A stretch of DNA of 64,000 nt from Massilia oculi (GCF_003143515.1 NZ_CP029343.1:2108001-2172000), one strand, 5' to 3'; positions 17,023 to 30,561 are shown, counted from the stretch's first letter. Numbers and translations: made by a program. Notes: generated by a model from the letters alone, not told the origin.

Positions 17023-19686
17023 TTACTTCTTCGCGGCGACCGCGGTCGCCTTCTTGGCTGGCGCCTTCTTGGCCACGGCCTTCTTCGCCGCCGGCTTGGC
17101 GGCCGTTTTTGCAGCCGTCTTGCGCGCCGCCTTCACCGGCGCTGCCGCGCCATCGGCGCCATCGGCGCCCGTCGCGGCCTCGGCATCGGCTGCCTTGCCC
17201 TTGGCGGCGGCGCCCGGCTTGGCCTTGCGCTCCTCGAACTCGAAGCTGATCTTGTTGTCCTTGCCGCGCACCAGGAAGGCCTTGAATGCACGACGGGTAC
17301 GCTGGGACACGAAGCCCGGCAGCAAGTCGGTCTTGCCGTCGTTGAGCAGCTTGGCCATCTGTTCCGGCACGATTTCCTGTTGCAGGATGATGCGTCCGCT
17401 GCGGAAGTCGCAAGTCTTCGGCTTGGCCACGCTGTGCTCGCAAACATAGGCGAGCGGCATTTCGTACACACCGCCGTTGCACTTCGGGCAAGGGCCGACC
17501 GGGGTCTGGCCGCTGAAATCGACGCCTTCGCCCTCTTCGCCTTCCTCGTCCTGGCCAAAGTCGAACTCGAGCTTGAAGTTCTTGATCTCTTCATCGCGCA
17601 CGATACGCAGGATGGCGGCGAACGGGCGCCCCATCTTCGAGCGGAAGCCCTGCAGCGGACCGATGGTGCGGTTCTTCAGCAGTTCCTCGACTTCCTCGAT
17701 CTCGAACTGGCGGCTGCCCGGCGTCTTGCTCATCGAGAAGTCGCACTTGGTGCAGGCGAAACGGCGGTAGTTTTCCTTGACCACGCCGCCGCAGTTCGGG
17801 CAGGGGTTGACCAGGGTCGCGTACTCGCCGGGAATCGTGTCGTTGTCGTATTCCTTGGCGCGCTTGACGATGATCTGGGTCATCTGCTGGATTTCACGCA
17901 TGAATTCTTCGCGCGAGATCTTGCCCTTCTCCATTTGCGACAGCTTGAATTCCCATTCGCCGGTCAGCTCGGGCGCCGTGAGTTCGTTCACGCCCAGGCC
18001 GCGCAGCAAGGTCATCAGCTGGAACGCTTTCGCGGTCGGCATCAGCTCGCGCCCCTCGCGCAGCAGGTATTTCTCGGTCAGCAAGCCCTCGATGATGGCC
18101 GCGCGCGTCGCCGGCGTGCCCAGGCCCTTGCCGGCCATCGCATCGCGCAGCTCGTCGGAGTCGACCAGCTTGCCCGCGCCTTCCATTGCCGACAGCAAGG
18201 TCGCTTCGTTGTAGCGCGCCGGCGGCTTGGTGACCAGTCCGTTGGCCGTGACCTTGTCGGTCAGGACCTTCTCGCCCTTGGCCACCGGCACCAGATTGGC
18301 GCCGTCCTTGTCGTCGCCCAGGTCCTTGCCATACACGGCCATCCAGCCGGGGTTGGTCATGACCTTGCCTTCGGTCTTGAACTGGTGGCCCGAGACTTCG
18401 GTATAGCGGGTCGTGACCAGGAACTCGGCGGCCGGGAAGAACACGGCCAGGAAGCGGCGCGTGACCAGGTCGTACAGCTTCTGTTCCGGTTCGCTCAGGT
18501 TCTTGGGCACCACGCCGGTCGGGATGATGGCGAAGTGGTCCGAGATCTTGGCGTTGTCGAAGATGCGCTTGTTCGGCTTGACCCAGCCGTTCTTGGAAAT
18601 CTGCTTGGCGAACGCGTTGTAGTTATTGGTCTCGGCCAGCGCTTCCAGGGTCGACTTCACAGTGCCGATATAGTCTTCCGGCAGGTGGCGCGAATCGGTA
18701 CGCGGGTAGGTCAGCACCTTGTGCTTTTCGTACAGCGCCTGGGCCAGGCCCAGCGTGTTCTTGGCCGAGAAGCCGAAGCGGCCGTTGGCCTCGCGCTGCA
18801 GCGACGTCAGGTCGAACAGGCCCGGCGCCATCGAGGTGGTCGGCTTGCTCTCCTCCGTGACATTGCCCTGCTTGCCGCGGCAGGCGGCCGCGATCGAATC
18901 GGCGGCGGCGCGGCTCCACAGGCGCTCGGCGCGCTTCTCGGGATCGTTCTCGTCCTTCTTGAATTTCTGGTCGAGCCAGCGCCCTTCGTAGACGCCGGCG
19001 GCGCACACGAACTCGGCGCGCACTTCCCAGTAATCGCGCGGCACGAACTTCTTGATCTTCTCTTCGCGCTCGACCACGATCGACAGGGTCGGCGTCTGCA
19101 CCCGGCCCACCGTCGTCAGGTAGAAGCCACCCTCTTTCGAGTTGAAGGCGGTCATGGCGCGGGTACCGTTGATGCCGATCAACCAGTCGGCTTCGGAGCG
19201 GCAGCGCGCGGCGTCGGCCAGCGGCAGCATTTCTTCGTCGCTGCGCAGGTTGTTGAAGCCTTCGCGGATCGCGTTGGCCGTCATCGACTGCAACCACAGG
19301 CGCTTGACCGGCTGCTTGGCTTTCGCGTTCTGGGCGATCAGGCGGAAGATGAGTTCTCCTTCGCGGCCCGCGTCACATGCGTTGATCAGGGTGGTGACGT
19401 CCTTGCGCTTGATCAGCTTATTGAGCACCTTGAGACGCGATTCGGTCTTGGCGATCGGGTTCAGCGCGAAATAAGGCGGGATCATCGGCAGGTGGGTAAA
19501 GCTCCACTTGCCGCGCTTGACGTCGTGTTCTTCGGGCACCGCGATCTCGAGCAGGTGGCCGACGGCGGACGAGAGGACGTAGTCGTCGGACTCGAAGTAC
19601 TCATCGTGCTTGGTGAAGCCGCCCAGCGTCTTCGCGATATCGTTCGCGACCGACGGTTTCTCGGCGATGATGAGGGATTTGGTCAT
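17023..19686 (-). CDS. topB: DNA topoisomerase III
   Basis: It is a type IA topoisomerase that decatenates single strands. The product has 887 residues, longer than E. coli TopB (653). It has the Toprim start LIIAEKPSVA, DAGREGELIFR, and the catalytic Tyr327 in LTYPRTDSR. After the core, two cysteine clusters (CPNCGG...CTKC and CPKCNGG...CEH...C) look like zinc-finger repeats, and the last 45 residues are Ala/Lys-rich, like a histone H1 tail that would bind DNA. Lysine tails of this kind are common in Burkholderiales topoisomerases. smg and dprA follow upstream on the same strand. Confidence 0.95.
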   Translation of the reverse strand: MTKSLIIAEKPSVANDIAKTLGGFTKHDEYFESDDYVLSSAVGHLLEIAVPEEHDVKRGKWSFTHLPMIPPYFALNPIAKTESRLKVLNKLIKRKDVTTLINACDAGREGELIFRLIAQNAKAKQPVKRLWLQSMTANAIREGFNNLRSDEEMLPLADAARCRSEADWLIGINGTRAMTAFNSKEGGFYLTTVGRVQTPTLSIVVEREEKIKKFVPRDYWEVRAEFVCAAGVYEGRWLDQKFKKDENDPEKRAERLWSRAAADSIAAACRGKQGNVTEESKPTTSMAPGLFDLTSLQREANGRFGFSAKNTLGLAQALYEKHKVLTYPRTDSRHLPEDYIGTVKSTLEALAETNNYNAFAKQISKNGWVKPNKRIFDNAKISDHFAIIPTGVVPKNLSEPEQKLYDLVTRRFLAVFFPAAEFLVTTRYTEVSGHQFKTEGKVMTNPGWMAVYGKDLGDDKDGANLVPVAKGEKVLTDKVTANGLVTKPPARYNEATLLSAMEGAGKLVDSDELRDAMAGKGLGTPATRAAIIEGLLTEKYLLREGRELMPTAKAFQLMTLLRGLGVNELTAPELTGEWEFKLSQMEKGKISREEFMREIQQMTQIIVKRAKEYDNDTIPGEYATLVNPCPNCGGVVKENYRRFACTKCDFSMSKTPGSRQFEIEEVEELLKNRTIGPLQGFRSKMGRPFAAILRIVRDEEIKNFKLEFDFGQDEEGEEGEGVDFSGQTPVGPCPKCNGGVYEMPLAYVCEHSVAKPKTCDFRSGRIILQQEIVPEQMAKLLNDGKTDLLPGFVSQRTRRAFKAFLVRGKDNKISFEFEERKAKPGAAAKGKAADAEAATGADGADGAAAPVKAARKTAAKTAAKPAAKKAVAKKAPAKKATAVAAKK

Positions 19687-19964
19687 AGTGATTCTCGTCG
19701 TGCTATCTATATAGTGTGGGCTTGCGCATCATACATGCTCGCAGCCGGGCCGGTGAAATTCCGGCCATAGTGTCTGATTGGTAACTGTCAAGATGAAGCG
19801 GCCAATGATAAGCGCGTTATCGCGCTCCCTGCAAGTACACCTTGCGCTACAGGACGGTGCGATGCGCACCGCACGCCGCCTCTTCGCTGCCCAGAAATGG
19901 GGCACAAGAAAAGCAAAACGGGGCGTCAGCCCCGTTCGATGGATGTTGCGGTGTGATACGTAAT
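19687..19964. other. Intergenic region between topB and smg (no gene seen)
   Basis: These 278 bases hold the smg terminator (19915-19938) and a GGCCGG/CCGGCC dyad at 19748-19766. No credible coding sequence or RNA gene was found. The topB promoter should lie here but no clear consensus was seen. Confidence 0.5.
19914..19936 (-). terminator. Terminator of smg
   Basis: On the minus strand ACGGGGC-TGAC-GCCCCGT is followed by TTTGC, 29 bases after the smg stop. Confidence 0.7.
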
Positions 19965-20423
19965 TCAGTGCAGCAGACGCGGTTCCTGCTCGTCGTCGTC
20001 GCTGAACAAGTCGTCGAACATCAGCGCGTCCGGCTCCTTGCCCTGGCTCCAGAGCACCATCAGCACGATGATCTTGAGCTTGCTCAAGGCGATGGGAGAC
20101 TCGTCGCAGGCCAGCGCCCGCTCGATGACGATCTCGCGCTGGATCGGGCCGAGCACCCTGGCGCTTTCGAGGAAGGCGATGAAGCCGATCGCGGCGCTGC
20201 CCAGCTCGATGTATTCCTCGTCCACGTAGTAACGCGTGCCGGTGGAGGCGTCGATCGTGTCGGGCAAGGGCGCATCAGTCAGCCCGGTCAGCCAGTCCAG
20301 CGCTTCCGAGATTTCGATGTCGTCGAAGCCGACGGCGGACAGCTTGCGAGCCAGGGCTGCCGGCTCGGGGCAGGCGTCGGGACGGTAGTACGTCTCGTAG
20401 AGATAGACCAGGATGTCGAACAT
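19965..20423 (-). CDS. smg: DUF494 family protein Smg
   Basis: The product has 152 residues and is the conserved Smg protein, whose biochemical role is not established. It starts [12 protein letters not shown], typical of the family, and has an acidic C-terminal stretch (FSDDDEQEP). The start at 20423 is chosen on that homology; no ribosome binding site is obvious. Its position downstream of dprA matches the widespread dprA-smg-topoisomerase order. Confidence 0.88.
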   Translation of the reverse strand: MFDILVYLYETYYRPDACPEPAALARKLSAVGFDDIEISEALDWLTGLTDAPLPDTIDASTGTRYYVDEEYIELGSAAIGFIAFLESARVLGPIQREIVIERALACDESPIALSKLKIIVLMVLWSQGKEPDALMFDDLFSDDDEQEPRLLH

Positions 20424-20636
20424 AGTGACGCTACTGTAGCAGCTAAACTTCGTGCGGCACAAGTAGAGCGCGCCTGCCGTGCTGCCTCGTGGAAAAAACG
20501 TTGTATCAAAGCCTTGTTCGATCAGCCAGCTTACCAAAAACGATTAAAAACAAGAACGTACAATTCGCAAACTGCGTTAGCAGAAGCACAGTCAATCTAT
20601 CAAATGTCCATCCGAATGGCCTGGTTTGACGTAGCA
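20424..20636. other. Intergenic region between smg and dprA
   Basis: These 213 bases are more AT-rich than the surroundings, mainly at 20500-20620. No ORF or structured RNA is evident. The gap probably contains a promoter for smg, as dprA and smg are not tightly coupled. Confidence 0.35.
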
Positions 20637-21782
20637 CTAAGGCCAGATGCGCTGCACCCTTCCACCCGGCAGTTGCGCCACCAGACCGGCCAGCTCCAGG
20701 CCCAGCAGTCGTCCGCCGAGCTCGCCCGCATCGGCCCCAAGACGCGCCAGCAAATCGTCGAGCGCCACCGGTTCGTGGCCCAGCGCGGCCAATAGTTCGG
20801 CGTCTTCTTCCGTCGTGTCGCCGGGCCCCGCATCCGGCTTCTGGTTGCATTCTTGTGGGATGGCCGCCAGCGGCGACACCTGCATCGCCAGCAACACCTC
20901 GTCCACCGTCTCGACCAGCTGCGCGCCGTCGCGGATCAGGCGATGACACCCCTTGGCCAGCGCGGAGTGAATGGAGCCGGGCAAGGCGAACACTTCCCTG
21001 CCCTGCTCCGCCGCCATCTGGGCCGTGATCAGCGAGCCGGACTGTGCGGCGGCCTCGATCACCAGCACGCCGGCCGCCAGGCCGCTGATCACGCGGTTGC
21101 GGCGCGGGAAATTGGCGGCCAGCGGCGGCGTGCCCAGCGCGTATTCGCTGAGCAGGCAACCGTGTTTGGCGATGCGGTGGGCGAGCTGCCGGTTGCGCGC
21201 CGGATAGACGCGGTCGAGGCCGGTGCCGACCACGGCGATGGTGGCGCCCGGCCCGCGCAGCGCGCCTTCGTGGGCGGCAGTGTCGATGCCCAGCGCCAGC
21301 CCCGAGACCACGCACAGGCCGGCGCCGGACAGGGCCGCGGCGAAGGATTCGGCGTCGAGCTTGCCCTGCACGCTGGCGTTGCGGCTGCCGACCACGGCGA
21401 CCAGGGGCCGCGCCAGCATCTCGATGCGGCCGGCGGCGTACAGCAGCAGCGGCGGATCGGGGATCTCGGCCAATGAGGCCGGGTAGCGGGGATCGCCGAA
21501 GGTGAGCAGGTGGTGACCGGGTTGCGCCAGCCAGGCCAGGGTGGCCTCGACCAGGGCCGCCAGGGCGGGCGTGATTGGCGCGCACAAGGCGCGTGCCTGG
21601 CTGGCCGACACGTGGGCCGCCAGCGCGGCCGGCCCCGCCCTGAAGATGGCGCCGGGCGAGCCGAAGGCCGACAACAGCGCATGCGCGCTGCGGCAACCCA
21701 CCCCGTCCGCCTGCTCCAGGCGCAGCCAGTTGGCGATCGTGGTGGTGCGCTCGGCAATGAGATGGGTTTCCGTGGCTTGCAC
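20637..21782 (-). CDS. dprA: DNA processing protein DprA
   Basis: It loads RecA on incoming single-stranded DNA during natural transformation. The product has 381 residues. An N-terminal helix-hairpin-helix-like region (LEQADGVGCRSAHALL) precedes the Rossmann fold with VAVVGSRNAS, VVSGLALGIDTAAHEGAL and NRVISGLA, and a C-terminal winged-helix domain is present. The start is GTG at 21782, without a clear ribosome binding site, 8 bases after the stop of the LysM gene, so translation may be coupled. Confidence 0.92.
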   Translation of the reverse strand: MQATETHLIAERTTTIANWLRLEQADGVGCRSAHALLSAFGSPGAIFRAGPAALAAHVSASQARALCAPITPALAALVEATLAWLAQPGHHLLTFGDPRYPASLAEIPDPPLLLYAAGRIEMLARPLVAVVGSRNASVQGKLDAESFAAALSGAGLCVVSGLALGIDTAAHEGALRGPGATIAVVGTGLDRVYPARNRQLAHRIAKHGCLLSEYALGTPPLAANFPRRNRVISGLAAGVLVIEAAAQSGSLITAQMAAEQGREVFALPGSIHSALAKGCHRLIRDGAQLVETVDEVLLAMQVSPLAAIPQECNQKPDAGPGDTTEEDAELLAALGHEPVALDDLLARLGADAGELGGRLLGLELAGLVAQLPGGRVQRIWP

Positions 21783-21790
21783 GGTATTGG

Positions 21791-22921
21791 TTACTCGGGT
21801 GATTTGGCGACGTCGCCCACCTGCACCGGCGCCGTCACCTGCATGACCAAGCCGTACGAGACGTTCTTGAACACGCGGAAGATGAACAGGTTGCCGTATT
21901 GCTCGTCGGGCAGCTTCAACTGCTGCCGGCCCAGGCCGAGGAAACCCCGGCTCGCTGGATCGGCCACAGTCTTCCCAAGATGATAGAGCTGCAGCACGGC
22001 GCCGACATCGAGTCCGTCAACCGCGCCCCGATTGACAGTGACGACCTGGCTCTGTCCGGCGTAGGTCACGCCCGCGTAGATCGACATGATGCGGCCGTCG
22101 AGGGGTTGCAGCGGCGCATGCGGCACGTAGTTGCGCACCGGCGTCGGCGGCGCCGGCACCAGCAGGTCGCCCACGCCCATCTCTTGCAGGGTATGGGTCA
22201 CCTGAAAGGTGTGCACGTCGACGCCGGGCGCGGCCGGCTTGAGCAGCTTGACGGTGCCCAGGAAGGCGGCTTCGTGCGCCAGCACCTGGCCGGTCTGCGG
22301 GTCGCGCAGCGCGGTGCCCGGACGGAACACCTGGAACACGCGCTCGCCCCCGATGTCGCCGTGCACGTAGACACGGTCGCCCTCTCCCAGGTAGACACGG
22401 CCTTCCTGCGAGGCGGCGATGCGCGGCGCGCCCGCCAGCTCGCCGGCCTCGACCACCAGCGGCTGGGTCAGATAGGGTTCGATGGCGCCGGCGGGAATTG
22501 CCGGCACGGCGTCGCGCGCCAGGCCTTCGCTGCGCACCTGCGGCGACAGCCGGGTCAGCGGAGGAGCATCGCGGCCGTCGCCGGCGTCCAGGCCGCTGCC
22601 GGGCTGCTGCAGGCTCAGGCGGCCCCGCGCGCGGTCGAACCAGATGGTCTGGCCCGGATAGATCCAGTGCGGGTTGCGGATTTCGTCACGGTTCATGCCC
22701 CAGACCTGGGGCCAGCACCATGGGTTGCGCAAGAAGGCGCCAGAAATATCCCATAGGGTATCGCCCTTGACCACGACGTGCTTGTCGGGTGCGTCCGGGC
22801 GGAAGCTGCAGGCGGCAGTCGCAGTCGTGGCGGGCACCAGGGTCTGGGCCGAGGCGCCGGCGGCGCATGCAAGTAACGCCACGGCAGCAGCACGGGCCAC
22901 GACTGTGCTAAAATTTTTCAT
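21791..22921 (-). CDS. LysM domain-containing exported protein
   Basis: The product has 376 residues with a signal peptide (MKNFSTVVARAAAVALLAC, cleavage near ASA-QT). A LysM peptidoglycan-binding domain lies at about residues 45-95 (HVVVKGDTLWDISGAFL, then NPHWIYPGQTIWF). The remaining 270 residues have no catalytic motif that I recognise. The family is widely found upstream of dprA in betaproteobacteria. The start at 22921 begins the signal peptide; the 21-codon upstream extension is rejected. Confidence 0.85.
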   Translation of the reverse strand: MKNFSTVVARAAAVALLACAAGASAQTLVPATTATAACSFRPDAPDKHVVVKGDTLWDISGAFLRNPWCWPQVWGMNRDEIRNPHWIYPGQTIWFDRARGRLSLQQPGSGLDAGDGRDAPPLTRLSPQVRSEGLARDAVPAIPAGAIEPYLTQPLVVEAGELAGAPRIAASQEGRVYLGEGDRVYVHGDIGGERVFQVFRPGTALRDPQTGQVLAHEAAFLGTVKLLKPAAPGVDVHTFQVTHTLQEMGVGDLLVPAPPTPVRNYVPHAPLQPLDGRIMSIYAGVTYAGQSQVVTVNRGAVDGLDVGAVLQLYHLGKTVADPASRGFLGLGRQQLKLPDEQYGNLFIFRVFKNVSYGLVMQVTAPVQVGDVAKSPE

Positions 22922-23228
22922 TGAAGACGTCCGTTTAATGCGGCGTAAGATTAAATGATGCCGCCAGATTGCAGCTGCATCCAATGCAGGTCATGATGCT
23001 GAACAGGCCGCGCCGTCATCTGGCCCGGCCGCAGCCAGAGATAGCACGACGTACCGCTCCCCGCTCACGGAAGGGTTGCTGTATAGAATCAAATTCTGCA
23101 CACAAATCCCTGAACTAGCAAGCAAACCGAGGTCTGCGCGCCAGGGCGTGTGGCGGGTTTGCGTCCTGTCTTGCCTGCCAGCCAAGTACCCGTTCAACCT
23201 AGACAACTCCACCGACATTCGATCCGAT
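22922..23228. other. Divergent promoter region between LysM gene and def
   Basis: These 307 bases carry no gene. A TAGAAT (23084-23089) facing def could be its -10 box, with a poor -35. An AT-rich stretch at 22940-22960 would serve the LysM gene. No riboswitch-like structure was noticed. Confidence 0.4.
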
Positions 23229-23768
23229 ATGGCACTTCTCGACATCCTCCGCTATCCCGACCCGCGCCTGCACAAGGTCGCCAAGCCGGTCACCGAATTC
23301 GGTACCGAGCGCCTGCGCAAGCTGGTGGCCGACATGGCGGAAACCATGTACGACGCGCCCGGCGTCGGCCTGGCCGCCACCCAGGTGGACGTGCACGAAC
23401 GCGTGGTCACCATCGACGTGACCGAAGCGCAAGAAAAGCTGATGGTCTTCATCAACCCCGACATCACCTGGGCCAGCGAAGAAAAGCAGGTCTATGACGA
23501 AGGCTGCCTGTCGGTGCCCGGCGTCTACGACGGCGTCGAGCGCCCGGCCCGGATCAAGGTGAGCGCATTCGACGTCGACGGCAAGCCGTTCGAGGTCGAG
23601 GCCGACGGCCTGCTGGCCGTGTGCATCCAGCACGAGATGGACCACCTGATGGGCAAGGTCTTCGTCGAATACCTGTCGCCGCTCAAGCGCAACCGCATCA
23701 AGGCCAAGCTGCAGAAGGAAGAGCGCGGCATGCAGCGCGACGCCGCCCAGCGCGCCGGTCGCCGTTGA
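23229..23768 (+). CDS. def: Peptide deformylase
   Basis: It removes the formyl group from nascent chains. The product has 179 residues. All three motifs are intact: [17 protein letters not shown] (metal-binding Cys) and HEMDHL (HExxH). ATG 23229 begins [14 protein letters not shown], standard for the family; an in-frame extension 51 codons upstream is not credible. fmt starts 5 bases after the stop, forming the usual def-fmt pair. Confidence 0.96.
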   Translation: MALLDILRYPDPRLHKVAKPVTEFGTERLRKLVADMAETMYDAPGVGLAATQVDVHERVVTIDVTEAQEKLMVFINPDITWASEEKQVYDEGCLSVPGVYDGVERPARIKVSAFDVDGKPFEVEADGLLAVCIQHEMDHLMGKVFVEYLSPLKRNRIKAKLQKEERGMQRDAAQRAGRR

Positions 23769-23773
23769 CCGCG

Positions 23774-24721
23774 ATGAAGGTCGTCTTCGCCGGCACGCCT
23801 GAGTTCGCCGCCGTCGCCCTGCGTGCCCTGCACGAGGCCGGCTTCGAGATCCCACTGGTCCTGACCCAACCCGACCGCCCCGCCGGGCGCGGCATGCAGC
23901 TGCAGGCCTCCGCGGTCAAGCAGTACGCGCTGGCGCATGGCATGCCGGTGGCGCAGCCGCTGTCGCTGCGCATGGATGCCAAGGACCCGGAGCGCGCCGC
24001 GCAAGCCCGCGCCGCGCACGAACAATTGCAGTCGATCGACTACGACGTGATGGTGGTCGCGGCCTATGGCCTGATCCTGCCGCGCAGCACGCTCGACATT
24101 CGCCCCTGCATCAATATCCACGGTTCGCTGCTGCCGCGCTGGCGCGGCGCCGCGCCGATCCACCGCGCGATCGAATCGGGCGACCTTGACACCGGCGTAA
24201 CCATCATGGAGATGGAAGAAGGTCTCGATACGGGACCGATGCTGACCATGGAGCGCTTGCCGATCGAAGCATCCGACACCACCGGCAGCCTGCACGACAA
24301 GCTGGCGGCGCTGGGCGGACGCATGATCGTCGACGCGCTGCGCAAGATGGAGGCCGGCGGCCTGCAGGCCGTGGCGCAGCCGGACGAAGGGGTGACCTAC
24401 GCGGCCAAGATCGGCAAGGAAGAAGCGAAGCTCGATTTCAGCTTGCCGGCCGAAGTGTTGGCGCGCAAGGTGCGGGCCTTCAATCCCTTCCCCGGCGCCA
24501 ACGGCGTGATCGATGGCGTGGCGGTGAAGTTCTGGTCGGCCGAAGCGGTTGACGGTAGCGGCGCACCGGGCGCGGTCCTGCAGGCCGACGCCGGCGGCAT
24601 CGTGGTCGCCTGCGGCGAAGGCGCGCTGCGCCTGAGCGAATTGCAGAAGCCTGGCGGCAAGCGCCTCAAGGCGGCGGAATTCCTGAAAGGGTTTTCGCTG
24701 GCGGGGTTGACATTCGGTTAG
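23774..24721 (+). CDS. fmt: Methionyl-tRNA formyltransferase
   Basis: It formylates initiator Met-tRNA. The product has 315 residues. The N-terminal domain shows FAGTPEFA and the catalytic region [15 protein letters not shown] (Asn/His/Asp type site), followed by DTGVTIM; the C-terminal OB-fold domain includes the RAFNPFPGA block. It is translated directly after def. Confidence 0.96.
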   Translation: MKVVFAGTPEFAAVALRALHEAGFEIPLVLTQPDRPAGRGMQLQASAVKQYALAHGMPVAQPLSLRMDAKDPERAAQARAAHEQLQSIDYDVMVVAAYGLILPRSTLDIRPCINIHGSLLPRWRGAAPIHRAIESGDLDTGVTIMEMEEGLDTGPMLTMERLPIEASDTTGSLHDKLAALGGRMIVDALRKMEAGGLQAVAQPDEGVTYAAKIGKEEAKLDFSLPAEVLARKVRAFNPFPGANGVIDGVAVKFWSAEAVDGSGAPGAVLQADAGGIVVACGEGALRLSELQKPGGKRLKAAEFLKGFSLAGLTFG

Positions 24722-24811
24722 CGCCGGCCGCCCCCAGAAACCGTTTTCAAGAACCGTCCCCGCCCTCGCCGGGCGTCTTGGCGGGGACAACGTATCAGCG
24801 CTAACGAAGAA

Positions 24812-24842
24812 CGGCGTCACGAAGACGCCGCAGCCTCTTTAT
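24812..24842 (+). terminator. Probable terminator after fmt
   Basis: CGGCGTC-ACGAA-GACGCCG (24812-24830) is followed by CAGCCTCTTTATT, a weak T-rich tail. A second dyad without a T-run, GTCCCCGCC/GGCGGGGAC at 24756-24788, lies before it. Confidence 0.5.
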
Positions 24843-25069
24843 TCCGCCTGCGACGTACGCTGGGCATCCATGTGTTCACGCAGGACCTGGTTGATACGGG
24901 TCTGGTAGCCGGGACCTGCACCCTTGAACCATTCAAGCATATCCACATCCAGGCGGATCGTGACGATCTGTTTCACACCATTGCTGGCGACTTGTGGCTT
25001 CGACGACATTGCTGGCTCCGGGTTGCGGTCCATGGCTTGATCCCAATCCGGTTGGTATTCTTTGTTCAT
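24839..25069 (-). CDS. BrnA family antitoxin (no BrnT partner seen)
   Basis: The product has 76 residues. The C-terminal part (VTIRLDVDMLEWFKGAGPGYQTRIN, then LREHM) is the ribbon-helix-helix of BrnA antitoxins, which pair with BrnT RNase toxins. The start at 25069 has GGGA upstream and begins MNKEYQPDWDQAMDRN. brnT normally lies directly upstream; here only about 180 bases without a good gene separate it from metH. It is thus an orphan or a residue of a lost module. Confidence 0.75.
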   Translation of the reverse strand: MNKEYQPDWDQAMDRNPEPAMSSKPQVASNGVKQIVTIRLDVDMLEWFKGAGPGYQTRINQVLREHMDAQRTSQAE

Positions 25070-25246
25070 GCGGTTATCCCATCTATACGTGCGCCACTCG
25101 CGGAGGCGGACCTTGATTGTCGTCTCGCCATGTATCGTAAAGATTGCAGGCACCCCAACAAATGTAACGCCATGTAACGCATGGCGGTTTGAATACATAA
25201 CGATACATACACGCCCCTGCCGCCGGGCCAAACAGGCCGCATGACG

Positions 25247-25252
25247 TATAAT
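25247..25252 (+). promoter_or_regulatory. Putative -10 box of metH
   Basis: TATAAT lies 57 bases before the metH ATG. No good -35 is visible at 16-18 bases upstream, so an activator may be needed. There is no room here for a cobalamin or SAM riboswitch downstream of it. Confidence 0.4.
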
Positions 25253-25308
25253 CGTAGACCGCCCAATGTCAATCGGCCTGTCAAGCCGCAGCCTGGAAAA
25301 CCACCATC

Positions 25309-29076
<3,768 letters not shown>

Positions 29077-29080
29077 AACA

Positions 29081-29107
29081 AAACGCCGCGAGATTCGCGG
29101 CGTTTTT
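29081..29107. terminator. Bidirectional terminator after metH
   Basis: The stem CGCCGCGA-GAT-TCGCGGCG is flanked by AAAA on the left and TTTTT on the right, between two convergent genes. Confidence 0.85.
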
Positions 29108-29126
29108 ATTTCGCTCAGCGCGGCGA

Positions 29127-30404
29127 TCAGATCGCGTAGCGCACCACCTTGTCGCTCCACTCGAACGCCGACACCTCGAGCTCGGCCAGGTCGTCGCCGT
29201 CCATCGACAGGCTCTTGAGCCCCGCCAGCATATCGTCGCCCTCGTCGTCCATGCGCTCGATCGATTCGGCCAGCTTCAGCAGCTCGCCAAAGAAACCGCT
29301 GCGCTGCAGGAGCGCGGCGCGCACTTCGTCGATCACGGGGATCTGCTCCACGATGTCCATCATCGGGATGCAGAACAGCGTGTCCATCAGCGACATCATG
29401 CCGACCGTGAAGGCGACGTCGGCGACGTTCTTCTGGCCGGGTCGCAGGCGCTGGGCCAGCAGCTCCATCAGGCGCGCGCGCGTGGTGGCCAGCTGCAGGA
29501 GCGGGCTCTGGCTGTGGCCGCGCACGTCCGGCTCGGCGTACAGCAGGATCTGCAGCCAGCGCTGCAGCTGGCGCCGGCCCAGCAGGCTCAAGGCCTGGCT
29601 GATCGATTCGATGCGCCGGCCGGCCCCCACCGCCGGCGTGTTCACCAGGCGCAGCAGGTTCAGGCCGATCGTCACCTCGCGCTTGACCACGCCTTCGATC
29701 TCGGCATTGTCGGCATCGGACGCCACCAGGTTCACCAGGTCGAGCACCGTCGTCTGCGACGGCGACAGCTTGCGGCTCGAGAGCACCGACGGCTTGGCGA
29801 AATAATAGCCCTGGAAGTAGTCGAAGCCGATGTCCAGGCAGGTGCGGTATTCGCCGTGGTTCTCGACTTTTTCGGCCACCAGGCGCTTGCCCGTGGTGCG
29901 CAGGCGCGGCGCCAGCGACAGCAGGGTCACGACCGGCAGCGCGCGCAAGTCCATCTTGACGAAGTCGATCACCGGCAGCAGGCGCGACAGCGCCGGACCG
30001 TGGGCCGCCGCCTCGGCCGCGAAGCGGAAGCCATGCGCGCCCAGGGTCCGCATGCGTTCGATGACGGCGTCGTCCGGCTCGACCGAAGCGACGATCTCCA
30101 GCACCGTGCGCTCGCGCGGCAGGAAGGCGAACATATCGCTCATCAGGACGTTCTTGTCGACGTTGATGAAGGCGTTGGCGTCGCCGATCGCGCGCGGCAG
30201 GCCGAGCTGGGATGCATGGTGGATGACGCTGGCGCTGGCCGACAGGCCCGAATCGAAATGGGCCGGACCCTGGGCGCTGCCGCGGAACAGCAGTTCATAG
30301 CCGAACAGCGCCTGGTTGCGGTCCAGCACCGGCTGGCGCGCGAGGTAGAAATGGCGCATGCGGAGCGGCTGGGAGGCCTCGTCGAGGCTGGCGGTATCGG
30401 TCAT
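29127..30404 (-). CDS. EAL-HDOD domain signalling protein (probably not catalytic)
   Basis: The product has 425 residues. The N-terminal half is EAL-like: YLARQPVLDRNQALFGYELLFR begins the fold, then VKMDL, EKVE and FQGYYFAKP. The signature EAL reads ELL, and the Asn and Asp ligands needed to hydrolyse cyclic di-GMP are not clearly kept. The C-terminal half is an HDOD domain (VNLVASDADNAEIEGVV, LLRLVNTPAVG). The layout equals YuxH-type regulators, so a binding or scaffolding role is likely. It is transcribed alone. Confidence 0.85.
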   Translation of the reverse strand: MTDTASLDEASQPLRMRHFYLARQPVLDRNQALFGYELLFRGSAQGPAHFDSGLSASASVIHHASQLGLPRAIGDANAFINVDKNVLMSDMFAFLPRERTVLEIVASVEPDDAVIERMRTLGAHGFRFAAEAAAHGPALSRLLPVIDFVKMDLRALPVVTLLSLAPRLRTTGKRLVAEKVENHGEYRTCLDIGFDYFQGYYFAKPSVLSSRKLSPSQTTVLDLVNLVASDADNAEIEGVVKREVTIGLNLLRLVNTPAVGAGRRIESISQALSLLGRRQLQRWLQILLYAEPDVRGHSQSPLLQLATTRARLMELLAQRLRPGQKNVADVAFTVGMMSLMDTLFCIPMMDIVEQIPVIDEVRAALLQRSGFFGELLKLAESIERMDDEGDDMLAGLKSLSMDGDDLAELEVSAFEWSDKVVRYAI

Positions 30405-30561
30405 CTCGTTCTCATTCTCGCGTCGATCGGACTACTTTACCCCATCTGCTTCGACATGTGTCTTCTTGGCACTAATTTATTAAAGAAACCTTATTCGCGA
30501 CACATCGAAATAATCGCCCCACAAACACGCCCCCCCTGCGGAGGCGGGGGGCCAGGTTGCG

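Noticed and set aside
17380..19770. A 796-codon plus-strand frame opposite topB
   Set aside because: It is antisense to topB, which has all the catalytic motifs. No ribosome binding site or domain is seen in the antisense frame.
25070..25308. Possible cobalamin or SAM riboswitch upstream of metH
   Set aside because: Only 57 bases separate the -10 box from the ATG, and no B12-box or SAM-type helices were seen. The space is too small.
30529..30552. GCCCCCC/GGGGGGC dyad after the YafJ-like gene
   Set aside because: The stem is plausible but there is no T-rich tail; it may be only a G/C tract.
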